The translations under genes and the position numbers were made by a program. The notes below the pieces were generated by a model that saw only the letters and a list, made by a program, of their open reading frames with translations, searched no databases and had not been told where the DNA came from. Shown piece by piece: positions 7,741 to 16,074 of a stretch of 38,800 bases of DNA. Origin of the DNA: Flavobacteriaceae bacterium (lineage in GTDB: Bacteria; Bacteroidota; Bacteroidia; Flavobacteriales; Flavobacteriaceae); assembly GCA_029238555.1 (NCBI GenBank), contig JAQWFV010000056.1, positions 1 to 38,800 of the forward strand, in the 5' to 3' direction. The stretch's first letter is position 1, and each line of letters starts with the position of its first letter.

Positions 7741-9801
7741 TTATAATGACAATTCTATTCCCATATAAAGGTGTCTTGTTGGCGCGGCTTCGTAAAACCT
7801 CCCTCCAAAAGCATTAATTCTAATATTGTCAAAATAAAGACTATTCGTCAGGTTATTAATACCAGCAAAAAGCTTGAGGGCGCCATTTTTTAAAGGCAGT
7901 TGTTTTACGCCTGAAAGATTTAATACGCTATATGGAGCGACTTTTACACTGTTGTTATTGTTGGCCATTAAGGCCCCTATATGCTGATACTCTAATCGTA
8001 TTTGCCCTTGGGCCGGAAGTTTAATTTGTATTTGTGAATTAAAATGATGATTTGGAATGCCAGGGATTCTCTTTCCTGACAGCGCAGTAATTTCTGTGTT
8101 TTCTTTAAAGGTGTAGTTTGCAAAGCTTGCTGAATTGCTCCATTCCAGTATATTTCCAATTAATGAGACCATTGCCTCAACACCCCTTCTCTGCGTTGCG
8201 CCACTATTTTTAAAAAATTGCCTCTGTGGGAATTCAGGCAACTCATAAGGTAAAATTTCTCCATTTGAATCACTTATAAAACCACTGATCTCCCAATTTA
8301 ATTTGTAGCTATTATTTATAAACTGTTTGCCCCTGTAGGTTAATTCTATATTATTGGATTTCACAGGATCTAGTGTTTCGTTAAAACCCAAGCTTCCGTC
8401 TGGAGCATTACTCAATTCACTTAGGGTAGGAGTTTCGAAACTTTGCGCATAGGAGAAGCTTATGTATTGATTAGCACCTATTTTTCTGCCTAACGCGGCC
8501 GATGGGCTTAAGGCGGTAAAATTTCTTTTTTGGTTTGTGTCCATTTTTATATGGATGAGGTCTGTCCTTAAAGCAGCACTAAGCACCCATTTTTGAATTG
8601 GAATTTTACCAGTGATAAATCCATGACTGTTAGAAAAAACTTCATTTTGTTGCGCGACCAATGCACCAACAACACCTTTTTCATTTTGAAATCTACTTCT
8701 AAGGTCGCTTTGCAAGGCATGGCCTATTCCCACAACCAACTGCTGCTTGTTTTCTCCTTTAAAAATGGCTTTTGAGCCAAGCCCGTAATAATTTCTTTTA
8801 AATGCAGAGACTCCACCATTTAAAAAAGGCAATAGCCCTTGAAAGTCCCTTTGGGCAAAAAAGGCATAGGAGTTCATTTCAAAGGCACTTTTTAAAGTGC
8901 TAAAACCCTTCTTGTTAGGAGTGTATTGGTGGCTTAAACCAAATTTTAAATGATTTATTTTTTCTGTTGTTTGGTAAACAACATTAGCCTCTCTTGCCAT
9001 TCTTCTTTCGTTTGTGACTTGGTCTAGACTTAAACTGCCAGGGTCATTTGCATAGGGACTGTCGGTATAATTGAACTGTCCTTTTAGGGAGTGATTTTTG
9101 GCCAATTGATAGGTAAATGTTCCATTTAGTTGGCTTTGTTTAAACCCACTTAAGGCCCTATATCCCTCTGATATGCTATGGTTAAAATGCCAAAGAGATT
9201 TAAATTTATTTTCACCTAAAGCGAATGTTAGCTGAGAAGTAGCCAATCCAAACGCCCCGCCCATGGCTCGGAATTTTAAGGTGTTTGTCCCCAAGTCTTC
9301 CTGGGTGCTCATTAAAATGACTCCACCAGCGGCATTGCCATAGAGCGCACTACTAGGCCCCCTGAGTACTTCAATGTTAGATAAAATACTAATCGGTATG
9401 TTATCTATTTGTCCTTGACCATCTGGGGTGGTTTCTGGTATGCCATCTATATTGAGGTAAACACCTCTAATACCAAAAGCTGCCCTTGCGCCAAAACCTC
9501 TAATAGAGATTCGCAAGTCTTGGTTGTAGTTATATTGGTTTTGGGCAAATAAACCGGGCACCTGACCCAGATATTCTTTTAGTGATAGTTGGGGAGAGGT
9601 TTCATGAATTTTTTTAGCATTCACAAAGCTAGAAGCTGTAGGAGCGTCTAATAAATTTGTTGTAATTAATGAGGCAGTTAGCACCACTTCGTTTAAAGCA
9701 GTTGTATCTATGACTTTTTCGCTGCGGTCTTGGCTGTAGGTAATATTAGAGACTGAAAAAGCAAAAAATAAAGCGAATGCTAAGCGTAATTTAGAAACCA
9801 T
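7741..9801 (-). CDS. TonB-dependent outer-membrane receptor, PqqU/YncD-like
   Basis: A 686-residue outer-membrane active-transport receptor. It has a signal peptide (residues 1-23, TYS-Q), a TonB-box-like NEVVLTAS (37-44), and a plug domain from about 45 to 170, with RGFGARAAFGIRG (101-113), DGIPETTPDGQGQ (119-131) and EVLRGPSSALYGNAAGGVI (144-162). The rest is a 22-strand-type barrel ending at the C-terminus in a YMGIELSL strand. There is no CarboxypepD_reg domain or SusD partner, which argues against a polysaccharide locus. The RGFGAR...GIP.T.PDGQGQ segment resembles E. coli YncD/PqqU, a pyrroloquinoline quinone receptor, as I remember it; the ligand is therefore possibly a small cofactor, but siderophores are not excluded. 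It starts 53 bp after the kelch-like sensor gene and is probably co-transcribed with it. Confidence 0.9.
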   Translation of the reverse strand: MVSKLRLAFALFFAFSVSNITYSQDRSEKVIDTTALNEVVLTASLITTNLLDAPTASSFVNAKKIHETSPQLSLKEYLGQVPGLFAQNQYNYNQDLRISIRGFGARAAFGIRGVYLNIDGIPETTPDGQGQIDNIPISILSNIEVLRGPSSALYGNAAGGVILMSTQEDLGTNTLKFRAMGGAFGLATSQLTFALGENKFKSLWHFNHSISEGYRALSGFKQSQLNGTFTYQLAKNHSLKGQFNYTDSPYANDPGSLSLDQVTNERRMAREANVVYQTTEKINHLKFGLSHQYTPNKKGFSTLKSAFEMNSYAFFAQRDFQGLLPFLNGGVSAFKRNYYGLGSKAIFKGENKQQLVVGIGHALQSDLRSRFQNEKGVVGALVAQQNEVFSNSHGFITGKIPIQKWVLSAALRTDLIHIKMDTNQKRNFTALSPSAALGRKIGANQYISFSYAQSFETPTLSELSNAPDGSLGFNETLDPVKSNNIELTYRGKQFINNSYKLNWEISGFISDSNGEILPYELPEFPQRQFFKNSGATQRRGVEAMVSLIGNILEWSNSASFANYTFKENTEITALSGKRIPGIPNHHFNSQIQIKLPAQGQIRLEYQHIGALMANNNNSVKVAPYSVLNLSGVKQLPLKNGALKLFAGINNLTNSLYFDNIRINAFGGRFYEAAPTRHLYMGIELSL

Positions 9802-9854
9802 TAATAGTAGTAATTATCTTTGCTACTAAGGTATTGATAATTATTTGAGACTTT

Positions 9855-11216
9855 TTATTTTTCTAAACGAACCATGAATTGGGACACTTTTAAACTGTAG
9901 ACCCTAATTCTTTTGTCTTCTAATGATTTTTCACTCACAATAGGGGTTTGTTCTCCTTCTAACACATATGACAGTTTTAGGTTTAAAGACTCTATTAGGT
10001 TGTTTTTAATTTTCTCATTATGAGACTTGGTGAGGCTCTCGTTATAAATAAGCGCAAGTAGTTGTGCAGATTCTAAGGCCGTTCTTACAATGAGTGTTTT
10101 TAGAATGAGATACTCTGCCGGCTCTAAAAAAGTTTCTTTTTTGTTCAAGCTTATTTTGTGCTCAAAAACTAAGAGGGTCTTTTTCTTCTTTTTTCTTTTT
10201 TTCAACAGCCACCAAATAAACCCAAAAGAAAATAAAATAAAGCCAGTTATAGCGATTAAATAATACTTATTTCTATGGTTTACATACAAAGCACCACTTG
10301 AGGTTTCTTTGGGAATAAATTCATTTTCAGCAACCTTTGTGAGTATAAGATCCTGGTCATTACTGTTGTAATAATAATAAAACCCCTTGTGTTTATACAA
10401 ATGAAGGTTTTGGTTTATAGCCACATTATAATAGATGGGATTTTCTGTGTAATAGCGCACAGTATTATTGTGTGGGTCAATTTTAATTAAACCCTTTTGG
10501 GTGTTAAATACCTCAAATGTTTCTTTAAAATCTCCCTTTATTTTTTTATAAGATGCAATATCATTAATGTCACACTCTCCTAAATACCTCCAGTTTTTTG
10601 ATTTAAAATGATACGACCATACATCATTAACAGGAACATAATTTAACCGATCATGGTCATTTACATGATAGCCGCCAAATATGAATAAATCAGATTTACT
10701 TAAATGATGAATTTGATTGTAGGCGCTTTTTGGAACTTCTTTGCTTTTAAAAGAAATAACCTCCCAGCCTTTAGAGATTGGGTTTAAATAAGTGAGCGCG
10801 TTTGATGTAGTCCAGTAGCCATAGCCGCCGTATTTATAAATGCTGTCGTTTCTATTGAACAAACTGCTAAAGGATTGCCAGTGAACAATATCCGAACGGT
10901 CTATTCTAACCAGACTGTCATTTTCTACAGCATAGACCTTCCCTCCGTCTTTTTCCGTGAGTAATAAAACCTTGTTTTGCCAAATAGGACGGTATTCAAT
11001 AAATGTAAATTCTGGAGGTAATTTTAAAGCGGTCTTGCTTTTTATTTTAAAAGCTTCCAGATCTATTGTCGTTAAACTATCTCCTGAAAATTGGTGTAGC
11101 AAACCCCTTTCCCTGTCTAGTGCTGTGAGCTGTTGGTCAGAAATTTTAAAGACAATTTCTTGACCAAGCACAGGAAGGCTAAAAAGCAACAATAAAACAA
11201 GACTTTTTTTAAACAT
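9855..11216 (-). CDS. Kelch-like periplasmic sensor with one TM helix and cytoplasmic C-terminal domain
   Basis: A 453-residue protein that I do not recognise as a named gene. I chose the ATG at 11216 because a signal peptide follows at once (MFKKSLVLLLLFSLPVLG-Q); an ATG 48 bases upstream would add a charged leader. Residues 20-315 are beta-rich, with two kelch-like double-glycine segments (YKYGGYGYW near 130 and FIFGGYHVND near 180, each followed by W residues), suggesting a beta-propeller. A single membrane helix (YLIAITGFILFSFGFIWWLL, about 319-338) ends in KKRKKKKK, giving periplasmic N and cytoplasmic C orientation. The C-terminal 110 residues are helical then strand-rich and could be a winged-helix regulator domain, which is inference. 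Position upstream of the TonB receptor gene fits a membrane regulator of that receptor. Confidence 0.7.
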   Translation of the reverse strand: MFKKSLVLLLLFSLPVLGQEIVFKISDQQLTALDRERGLLHQFSGDSLTTIDLEAFKIKSKTALKLPPEFTFIEYRPIWQNKVLLLTEKDGGKVYAVENDSLVRIDRSDIVHWQSFSSLFNRNDSIYKYGGYGYWTTSNALTYLNPISKGWEVISFKSKEVPKSAYNQIHHLSKSDLFIFGGYHVNDHDRLNYVPVNDVWSYHFKSKNWRYLGECDINDIASYKKIKGDFKETFEVFNTQKGLIKIDPHNNTVRYYTENPIYYNVAINQNLHLYKHKGFYYYYNSNDQDLILTKVAENEFIPKETSSGALYVNHRNKYYLIAITGFILFSFGFIWWLLKKRKKKKKTLLVFEHKISLNKKETFLEPAEYLILKTLIVRTALESAQLLALIYNESLTKSHNEKIKNNLIESLNLKLSYVLEGEQTPIVSEKSLEDKRIRVYSLKVSQFMVRLEK

Positions 11217-11321
11217 AAGGGTAGATTTGGGATCTATTTTTGGTCTCAAAAACAACATTATCACGCAAACGAAATGGAAGATACAATTTTATAGTTTGGA
11301 GCACAATATAACACCATAAAA

Positions 11322-12077
11322 TTACTTTAAAAACAACACTATTGCTCCTAAGGAGGTGAGCACAAGTATCATCTTTCTAAAAAACGCATCTGAAATTTTG
11401 TGTACAAAAAATACTCCTGTAAGTAAACCTAATAAAGTACCTGGAAGCAGGATTAAAAATATTTTCAAACTCTCTGGGGTGACGGTTTTCCATACAAAAA
11501 TATGAAAAGGGAGCTTGAATAAGTTTATCAGGAAAAACAACCAGGCCGCAGTGCCAATAAAATGATTTTTAGGAAGGCGCATGGCTAGAAAGTAAATATT
11601 GGAAAAAGCACCCGCTAGGTTGCCTATCATTGTGGTAATTCCCGCCATAACGCCCATAAAACTTCCAAAGCTCCAATGGGTAGGAATGGTTTTTACTTTC
11701 TTTTTTTCCCACCATATAAGCATACTCAAGGTGAGTAATATAGTCACAGCCATGCCCATTTGAAATGTTTTTTCAGGAAGGTCTTTGCCAATGATTACGC
11801 CAATGAGCACCCCGAGCATCATCCAGGGGAGGAATACTTTTAAATAATTCCATTGGGTATGTCTGTGGTAATACGTTATGGCAAAAATATCTCCAACAAT
11901 GAGTAGTGGCATAAGCATTCCGGTAGAAGACTTGCCGCCAAAAGCCAAAGCCATTAGGGTCACTATTAATACAGCTATTCCCTTAACCCCTGCTTTGGAT
12001 ATCCCTAAAATAAAAGCGGCTAAAAAGGCAAAAACAAATGATTCTAGCGAAAGCAATCCATTTAAATATGCATCCAT
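11322..12077 (-). CDS. TauE/SafE-family membrane permease
   Basis: A 251-residue polytopic membrane protein of the TauE/SafE (DUF81) family, associated with export or uptake of sulfur-containing or organic anions. The ATG at 12077 gives MDAYLNGLLSLESFVFAF directly before the first membrane segment; the longer open frame upstream has no plausible leader and would overlap the divergent promoter. The family signature is FILGISKAGVKG near residue 22, repeated in the second half as a Gly-rich segment (VMAGITTMIGNLAGAF). About eight membrane helices can be counted. Substrate cannot be told. It is divergent from the symporter gene across 117 bp and is not obviously in an operon. Confidence 0.85.
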   Translation of the reverse strand: MDAYLNGLLSLESFVFAFLAAFILGISKAGVKGIAVLIVTLMALAFGGKSSTGMLMPLLIVGDIFAITYYHRHTQWNYLKVFLPWMMLGVLIGVIIGKDLPEKTFQMGMAVTILLTLSMLIWWEKKKVKTIPTHWSFGSFMGVMAGITTMIGNLAGAFSNIYFLAMRLPKNHFIGTAAWLFFLINLFKLPFHIFVWKTVTPESLKIFLILLPGTLLGLLTGVFFVHKISDAFFRKMILVLTSLGAIVLFLK

Positions 12078-12145
12078 AAAACGAAGGTACAATTTGTTTT
12101 TAAGTCGCTTAAGGCTCAAAATGTGTGCGGTATAACAAAAAATAA

Positions 12146-12153
12146 TACCTTTA
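12146..12153 (+). promoter_or_regulatory. Putative -7 element for the symporter gene
   Basis: TACCTTTA matches TAnnTTTG in all but the last base, with only a partial TGTG upstream (12122-12125, spacer 20). A transcript starting just downstream would exclude upstream ATGs and supports the ATG at 12195 as start. Confidence 0.3.
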
Positions 12154-12194
12154 TGTCTTACCATTACCAACCAAACCGTAAAACCAAACAAAAA

Positions 12195-14003
12195 ATGAAT
12201 TTGTCTATCTTGGATTACAGCATTATTGCTGGCTTTTTTTCAATCGTATTAATTATAGGAATTGTAGTCTCTAAAAAATCGGGTCAAAGCAGCGCCGAGT
12301 ATTTCCTTTCAGGCAGAAGTATGCCATGGTGGCTTTTAGGATTTTCTATGGTAGCGACTACATTTTCTACAGACACCCCTAATCTTGTCACAGATATTGT
12401 AAGAACCAACGGGGTTTCAGGAAACTGGGTTTGGTGGGCCTTTCTCCTCACCGGCCTCCTGACTGTTTTTGTTTATGCAAAACTATGGCGCCGTTCAAAT
12501 GTGGCCACAGACATGGAATTTTATGAGCTCAGATATGGCGGGAAACCAGCGCACTTTCTAAGGTGGTTTAGGGCTTTTTATTTAGGGGTTTTGTTTAACG
12601 TTATGGCCATGTCTGCAGTGACTTTAGCTGCGATTAAAATAGGCCAAGTCATGTTGGGCTTAGACCCTGTTTTTACAGTATTAGTGGCAGGAAGTATTAC
12701 GGTATTATTCAGTGCTGTTGGAGGTTTTAGAGGCGTAATTTACACAGATTTTGTCTTGTTTTTTGTCGCTATTGCAGGCGCTGTAGGAGCGGCTTATTAT
12801 TTGGTTAATATCCCAGAGGTAGGCGGTTTAGAAGCACTTTTAGCCCATGAAAATGTTTCGGATAAATTGTCTATTCTGCCTGACTTCTCAGATACAGAAG
12901 CCTTAATAGGGATTCTAATTATCCCATTAGCTGTGCAATGGTGGTCTGCTTGGTATCCGGGCGCAGAACCTGGAGGGGGTGGTTATATTGCGCAGAGAAT
13001 GCTAGCGGCCAAAAACGAAAACCACGCCATAGGAGCTACTTTTTTCTTCAATATCATGCACTACGCATTACGTCCTTGGCCATGGATTTTAGTGGCTTTA
13101 GCTTCCATGGTGGTTTACCCAGATTTGCTGTCTATACAAACAGCTTTCCCGAATGTGGCGGCAGACAAATTAGGAAATGACTTGGCGTACTCTGCCATGC
13201 TCACCAAATTACCCAGCGGCTTACTCGGTCTGGTTATGGCTTCTCTAGGAGCTGCTTATATGTCTACAATCTCCACCCATTTAAATTGGGGGTCTTCTTA
13301 TATTGTGAACGATGTATACAAATTAGAGATTCAGCCCAATGCAACTGAAAAACAACTGGTTATGGTCGGTAGAATAGCCACTGTTTTATTAATGGTGGCA
13401 AGTGGTTTTTTAGCCCTTACCCTGACTAACGCCCTTCAATTGTTTGACATTATCTTAATGTTTGGTGCAGGAACAGGCCTTATTTTTATTCTTAGATGGT
13501 TTTGGTGGCGTATTAATGCTTGGAGCGAAATCTCAGCTATGATTGTGTCTGGGGTGTTGTCCATACTGTTTAATTTTGGCTCCTTAGGAACCACTTTTTT
13601 TGGTGGAGATGGATTAGAAGGTATTTTCCCCTCATGGGCCAAGTTCCCCGTAGTGGTACTTCTAACTTCTATTGTTTGGATTGCGGTTACTTTCCTAACC
13701 TCACCCGAGAGGGAAGAAACCCTAGACAGATTTTACAAGCAAACCCAACCTGGAGGTCCTGGATGGAAAACACAACAAGAAAAAGCCATTTCCGAAGGCC
13801 AATTAAAACCTCAGGAATGGTCGGTTCCTTCTGGTATTTTAGCGATGATTTTGGGCGCAATACTTGTGTATGGTAGTATGTTTGCAACAGGTAATTGGAT
13901 CTATGGCAATTACACTTTGGCTGCTGGCTTAACGCTGGCAGTGATTGTTGCAGGAGTTTTATTACTCAAAGTTTGGAAAACCTTAAAAAAATCTATTTTA
14001 TGA
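12195..14003 (+). CDS. Sodium:solute symporter (SSS family)
   Basis: A 602-residue Na+-coupled transporter with about 14 membrane helices. The ATG at 12195 gives MNLSILDYSIIAGFFSIVL, the classic short start of this family; upstream in-frame ATGs add a hydrophilic leader and overlap the likely promoter. AEYFLSGRSMPWWLLGFSM (about 36-54) is the SSS signature after the first helix, and the Trp-rich FLLTGLLTVF and QWWSAWYPGAEPGGGGY segments are typical of the sugar-type Bacteroidetes members. Its stop overlaps the start of the next gene (ATGA), so the two are translationally coupled. The next gene is related to NagX/HGSNAT proteins, which hints at an amino-sugar substrate, but no residue proves this. 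Confidence 0.92.
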   Translation: MNLSILDYSIIAGFFSIVLIIGIVVSKKSGQSSAEYFLSGRSMPWWLLGFSMVATTFSTDTPNLVTDIVRTNGVSGNWVWWAFLLTGLLTVFVYAKLWRRSNVATDMEFYELRYGGKPAHFLRWFRAFYLGVLFNVMAMSAVTLAAIKIGQVMLGLDPVFTVLVAGSITVLFSAVGGFRGVIYTDFVLFFVAIAGAVGAAYYLVNIPEVGGLEALLAHENVSDKLSILPDFSDTEALIGILIIPLAVQWWSAWYPGAEPGGGGYIAQRMLAAKNENHAIGATFFFNIMHYALRPWPWILVALASMVVYPDLLSIQTAFPNVAADKLGNDLAYSAMLTKLPSGLLGLVMASLGAAYMSTISTHLNWGSSYIVNDVYKLEIQPNATEKQLVMVGRIATVLLMVASGFLALTLTNALQLFDIILMFGAGTGLIFILRWFWWRINAWSEISAMIVSGVLSILFNFGSLGTTFFGGDGLEGIFPSWAKFPVVVLLTSIVWIAVTFLTSPEREETLDRFYKQTQPGGPGWKTQQEKAISEGQLKPQEWSVPSGILAMILGAILVYGSMFATGNWIYGNYTLAAGLTLAVIVAGVLLLKVWKTLKKSIL

Positions 14004-15091
14004 TTTTTAACAAAAGGGTACCTTCGGTAGATATTTTTAGGGGAGCCACCATATTACTCATGATTTTGGTCAATACTCCTGGCACATGGTCTGCTGTTTA
14101 CGCTCCTTTTTTACACGCCTCTTGGCATGGATACACCCTGACAGATTTGGTTTTTCCTTTCTTTCTTTTTATTGTTGGCGTGTCTATCTCGCTCTCCTAT
14201 AAAGACAAGAAATTAAAGCCTCAGGTTTTTTTTAAACTGACTAAAAGGACTTTAAAACTTATTGTATTAGGGCTTTTTCTAGGCGCATTCACCATTAGTT
14301 TTCCTTTTTTTAAGGATTTTGATAGTATTCGTTTCCCCGGAGTATTACAACGTATTGGACTGGTTTTTTTCTTTGCGAGTATACTCTATCTCTGGGGCAG
14401 CAAAAGAAGCACTGCCTTGATCATTGGAATTATTTTATTGGTTTATTGGTTATGGATGGGTTATTTGCCTTTGGAAGGGGTGGCCCCTACCTATGAAAGA
14501 GGGGCGAACAATTGGGCCAATTTCATAGACTTGAAATTACTGGGCCCTCATATGTGGCAACCAGACTATGACCCAGAGGGTATACTCAGCACCCTACCTG
14601 CAATTGCAACGGCACTGTTGGGAACATTAGCGGGAGATATATTGCGGTCTAACACCTATCAAAAAGCCTCCCTTTTGTTCTTGTCTGGGCTTGTTTTGCT
14701 CGGTTTAGGACATTTGTTAGATTTGAGCTTTCCCATTAATAAAGCCCTTTGGAGCAGTTCGTTTGTGTTGGTTACCGCCGGCTGGGCCAATCTAGTATTA
14801 GGAACTTTATTTTACCTGAGAGAAGTGAAAAAATGTAGTTTCGGCGGGGTGTTTTCCAAAGTAGGTGCTAATGCGATTGCTATTTATTTTACCTCTAGTT
14901 TTATCACTAAATTGTTTTATTTAATTCCATTCAATGAAAGTAGTATTCACGGGGCTTTATTTGAAACAATTTACCTGCACCAGGGCATAGATCCCGCTTT
15001 GTCTTCCTTGCTTTACGCCATAACGGTTTGTGCTTTTTATGTGCTCATGGCGTCCTTTATGTATCAAAAGAAAATTTTCATTAAAGTTTAA
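14000..15091 (+). CDS. DUF5009 / HGSNAT-NagX-like membrane acyltransferase family protein
   Basis: A 363-residue membrane protein starting at the ATG at 14000, whose last two bases begin the TGA of the symporter gene. VPSVDIFRGATILLMILVN (8-26) is the characteristic start of the DUF5009/COG4299 family (heparan-alpha-glucosaminide N-acetyltransferase-like and NagX). LHASWHGYTLTDLVFPFFLF contains the conserved His and Asp of the family's active region. About ten membrane helices follow. In gammaproteobacterial GlcNAc loci, NagX is an inner-membrane protein of amino-sugar use; coupling to a sodium symporter fits such a role. No nagA, nagB or kinase gene is in the window, so the substrate stays a guess. 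Confidence 0.85.
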   Translation: MIFNKRVPSVDIFRGATILLMILVNTPGTWSAVYAPFLHASWHGYTLTDLVFPFFLFIVGVSISLSYKDKKLKPQVFFKLTKRTLKLIVLGLFLGAFTISFPFFKDFDSIRFPGVLQRIGLVFFFASILYLWGSKRSTALIIGIILLVYWLWMGYLPLEGVAPTYERGANNWANFIDLKLLGPHMWQPDYDPEGILSTLPAIATALLGTLAGDILRSNTYQKASLLFLSGLVLLGLGHLLDLSFPINKALWSSSFVLVTAGWANLVLGTLFYLREVKKCSFGGVFSKVGANAIAIYFTSSFITKLFYLIPFNESSIHGALFETIYLHQGIDPALSSLLYAITVCAFYVLMASFMYQKKIFIKV

Positions 15092-15092
15092 T

Positions 15093-15124
15093 TTTGTGGT
15101 TTTGTAAGAAATGCCTTATTTTCG
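15093..15124 (+). promoter_or_regulatory. Bacteroidetes-type promoter of the DUF2007 gene
   Basis: TTTG (15093-15096), a 20-bp spacer, then TATTTTCG (15117-15124), one base off TAnnTTTG. It lies 18 bases before the ATG at 15142, implying a very short leader. Confidence 0.4.
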
Positions 15125-15141
15125 ATTAAAATACTATTCAA

Positions 15142-15378
15142 ATGAGCAGTACATATAAGGAAATATTTACAGGAAACGCCATGGCGGTATTATTACTCAA
15201 AGGGGTTTTTGGAGATCACGGGATTCCTTTTGTGGAGAAAAACGAACAGGTTTCTGGTGTTTTAGCAGGTTTTGCTGGTGGAACAAGCTCTACTATAAAA
15301 ATTGCTGTTCCACAAGAATTTGAAGAAGCGGCATTGAGACTTATTGCAGACTTTAGGGCCCAATTAGAAAGCGCTTAA
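15142..15378 (+). CDS. DUF2007 family protein ('putative signal transducing protein')
   Basis: A 78-residue soluble protein with the DUF2007 fold pattern: a short strand (YKEIFTGNAMAVLLLKGVF), a helix carrying GDHGIPFVEKNE, a glycine-rich turn VLAGFAGGT, then strand IKIAVPQEFEEAALRLIADF. Family members are small PII-like domains of unknown role found widely in Bacteroidetes. There is no membrane segment. Function cannot be assigned; it is monocistronic and converges with ribE. Confidence 0.85.
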   Translation: MSSTYKEIFTGNAMAVLLLKGVFGDHGIPFVEKNEQVSGVLAGFAGGTSSTIKIAVPQEFEEAALRLIADFRAQLESA

Positions 15379-15425
15379 ACAATGATGGATTGTTATGACA
15401 CCCTCAAAAGTGTTTGTTAACGATT

Positions 15426-16016
15426 CTATTTGCCTATTTCTAACAAACGCTTCACATATTTCCCAATTACGTCAAACTCCAAGTTTACTACGGTGCCTAT
15501 TTCGTATTGTTGAAAACAAGTATGTGCATAGGTGTAGGGTATAATGGCCACAGAAAAGCTGTTTTTTTCAGAATTTACAACAGTTAGACTGGTACCATCT
15601 ATGGTAATAGATCCTTTTTCTATAGTCACATTGCTTTTGTCTGGATCGTAGGTAAAGGTGAATACCCAGCTCCCGTCTTCTTCTTTAAGCCCTGAACAAA
15701 CCCCTGTCTGATCCACGTGACCCTGAACTATATGCCCATCTAATCTACTGCCTAATATCATGGCCCGCTCTAAATTAATGAGTTGGCCCACTTTAAAGTG
15801 ATTTAAGGATGTTTTTTCTAATGTTTCCGCAATAGCAGTAACCGTGTATTGTTGGGATGTTTTTTCTACCACGGTTAAACATACCCCGTTGTGAGCAACA
15901 CTCTGATCTATTTTTAATTCATTTGCTAAAGGCGTTTCTATGCGGAGGTGTAAATTACTCCCTTCTGCATCTATTCCTACTACTTTTCCTAAAGTTTCAA
16001 TAATTCCAGTAAACAT
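15426..16016 (-). CDS. ribE: Riboflavin synthase alpha subunit
   Basis: A 196-residue enzyme that dismutates two 6,7-dimethyl-8-ribityllumazine molecules to riboflavin, the last step of vitamin B2 synthesis in the cytosol. The start MFTGIIETLGKV is diagnostic. Two lumazine-binding repeats are visible: one from residue 1 with NGVCLTVV (43-50), one from about 98 with GHIVQGHVDQTG and TIDGTSLTVV. Length is normal. It is divergent from pdxA across 58 bp, pairing two vitamin-cofactor genes, and no FMN riboswitch-like leader fits in that space. Confidence 0.97.
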   Translation of the reverse strand: MFTGIIETLGKVVGIDAEGSNLHLRIETPLANELKIDQSVAHNGVCLTVVEKTSQQYTVTAIAETLEKTSLNHFKVGQLINLERAMILGSRLDGHIVQGHVDQTGVCSGLKEEDGSWVFTFTYDPDKSNVTIEKGSITIDGTSLTVVNSEKNSFSVAIIPYTYAHTCFQQYEIGTVVNLEFDVIGKYVKRLLEIGK

Positions 16017-16074
16017 GGTTCGTTTTTATTGTCTAATTTTACCCAGTAAATTTACTTATAAAGCCACATATAGC

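Noticed and set aside
12123..12194. Upstream extension of the symporter gene
   Set aside because: The added 24 residues are hydrophilic and overlap a promoter-like TACCTTTA; MNLSILDYSII is the normal family start.
15378..15425. AACAAT/ATTGTT hairpin between DUF2007 and ribE as a terminator
   Set aside because: A six-pair AT-rich stem without a T-run on either side is too weak to call.
15940..16074. Upstream extension of pdxA overlapping ribE
   Set aside because: The added 45 residues are antisense to the ribE 5' end and share nothing with PdxA; the ATG at 16075 gives a full-length enzyme.
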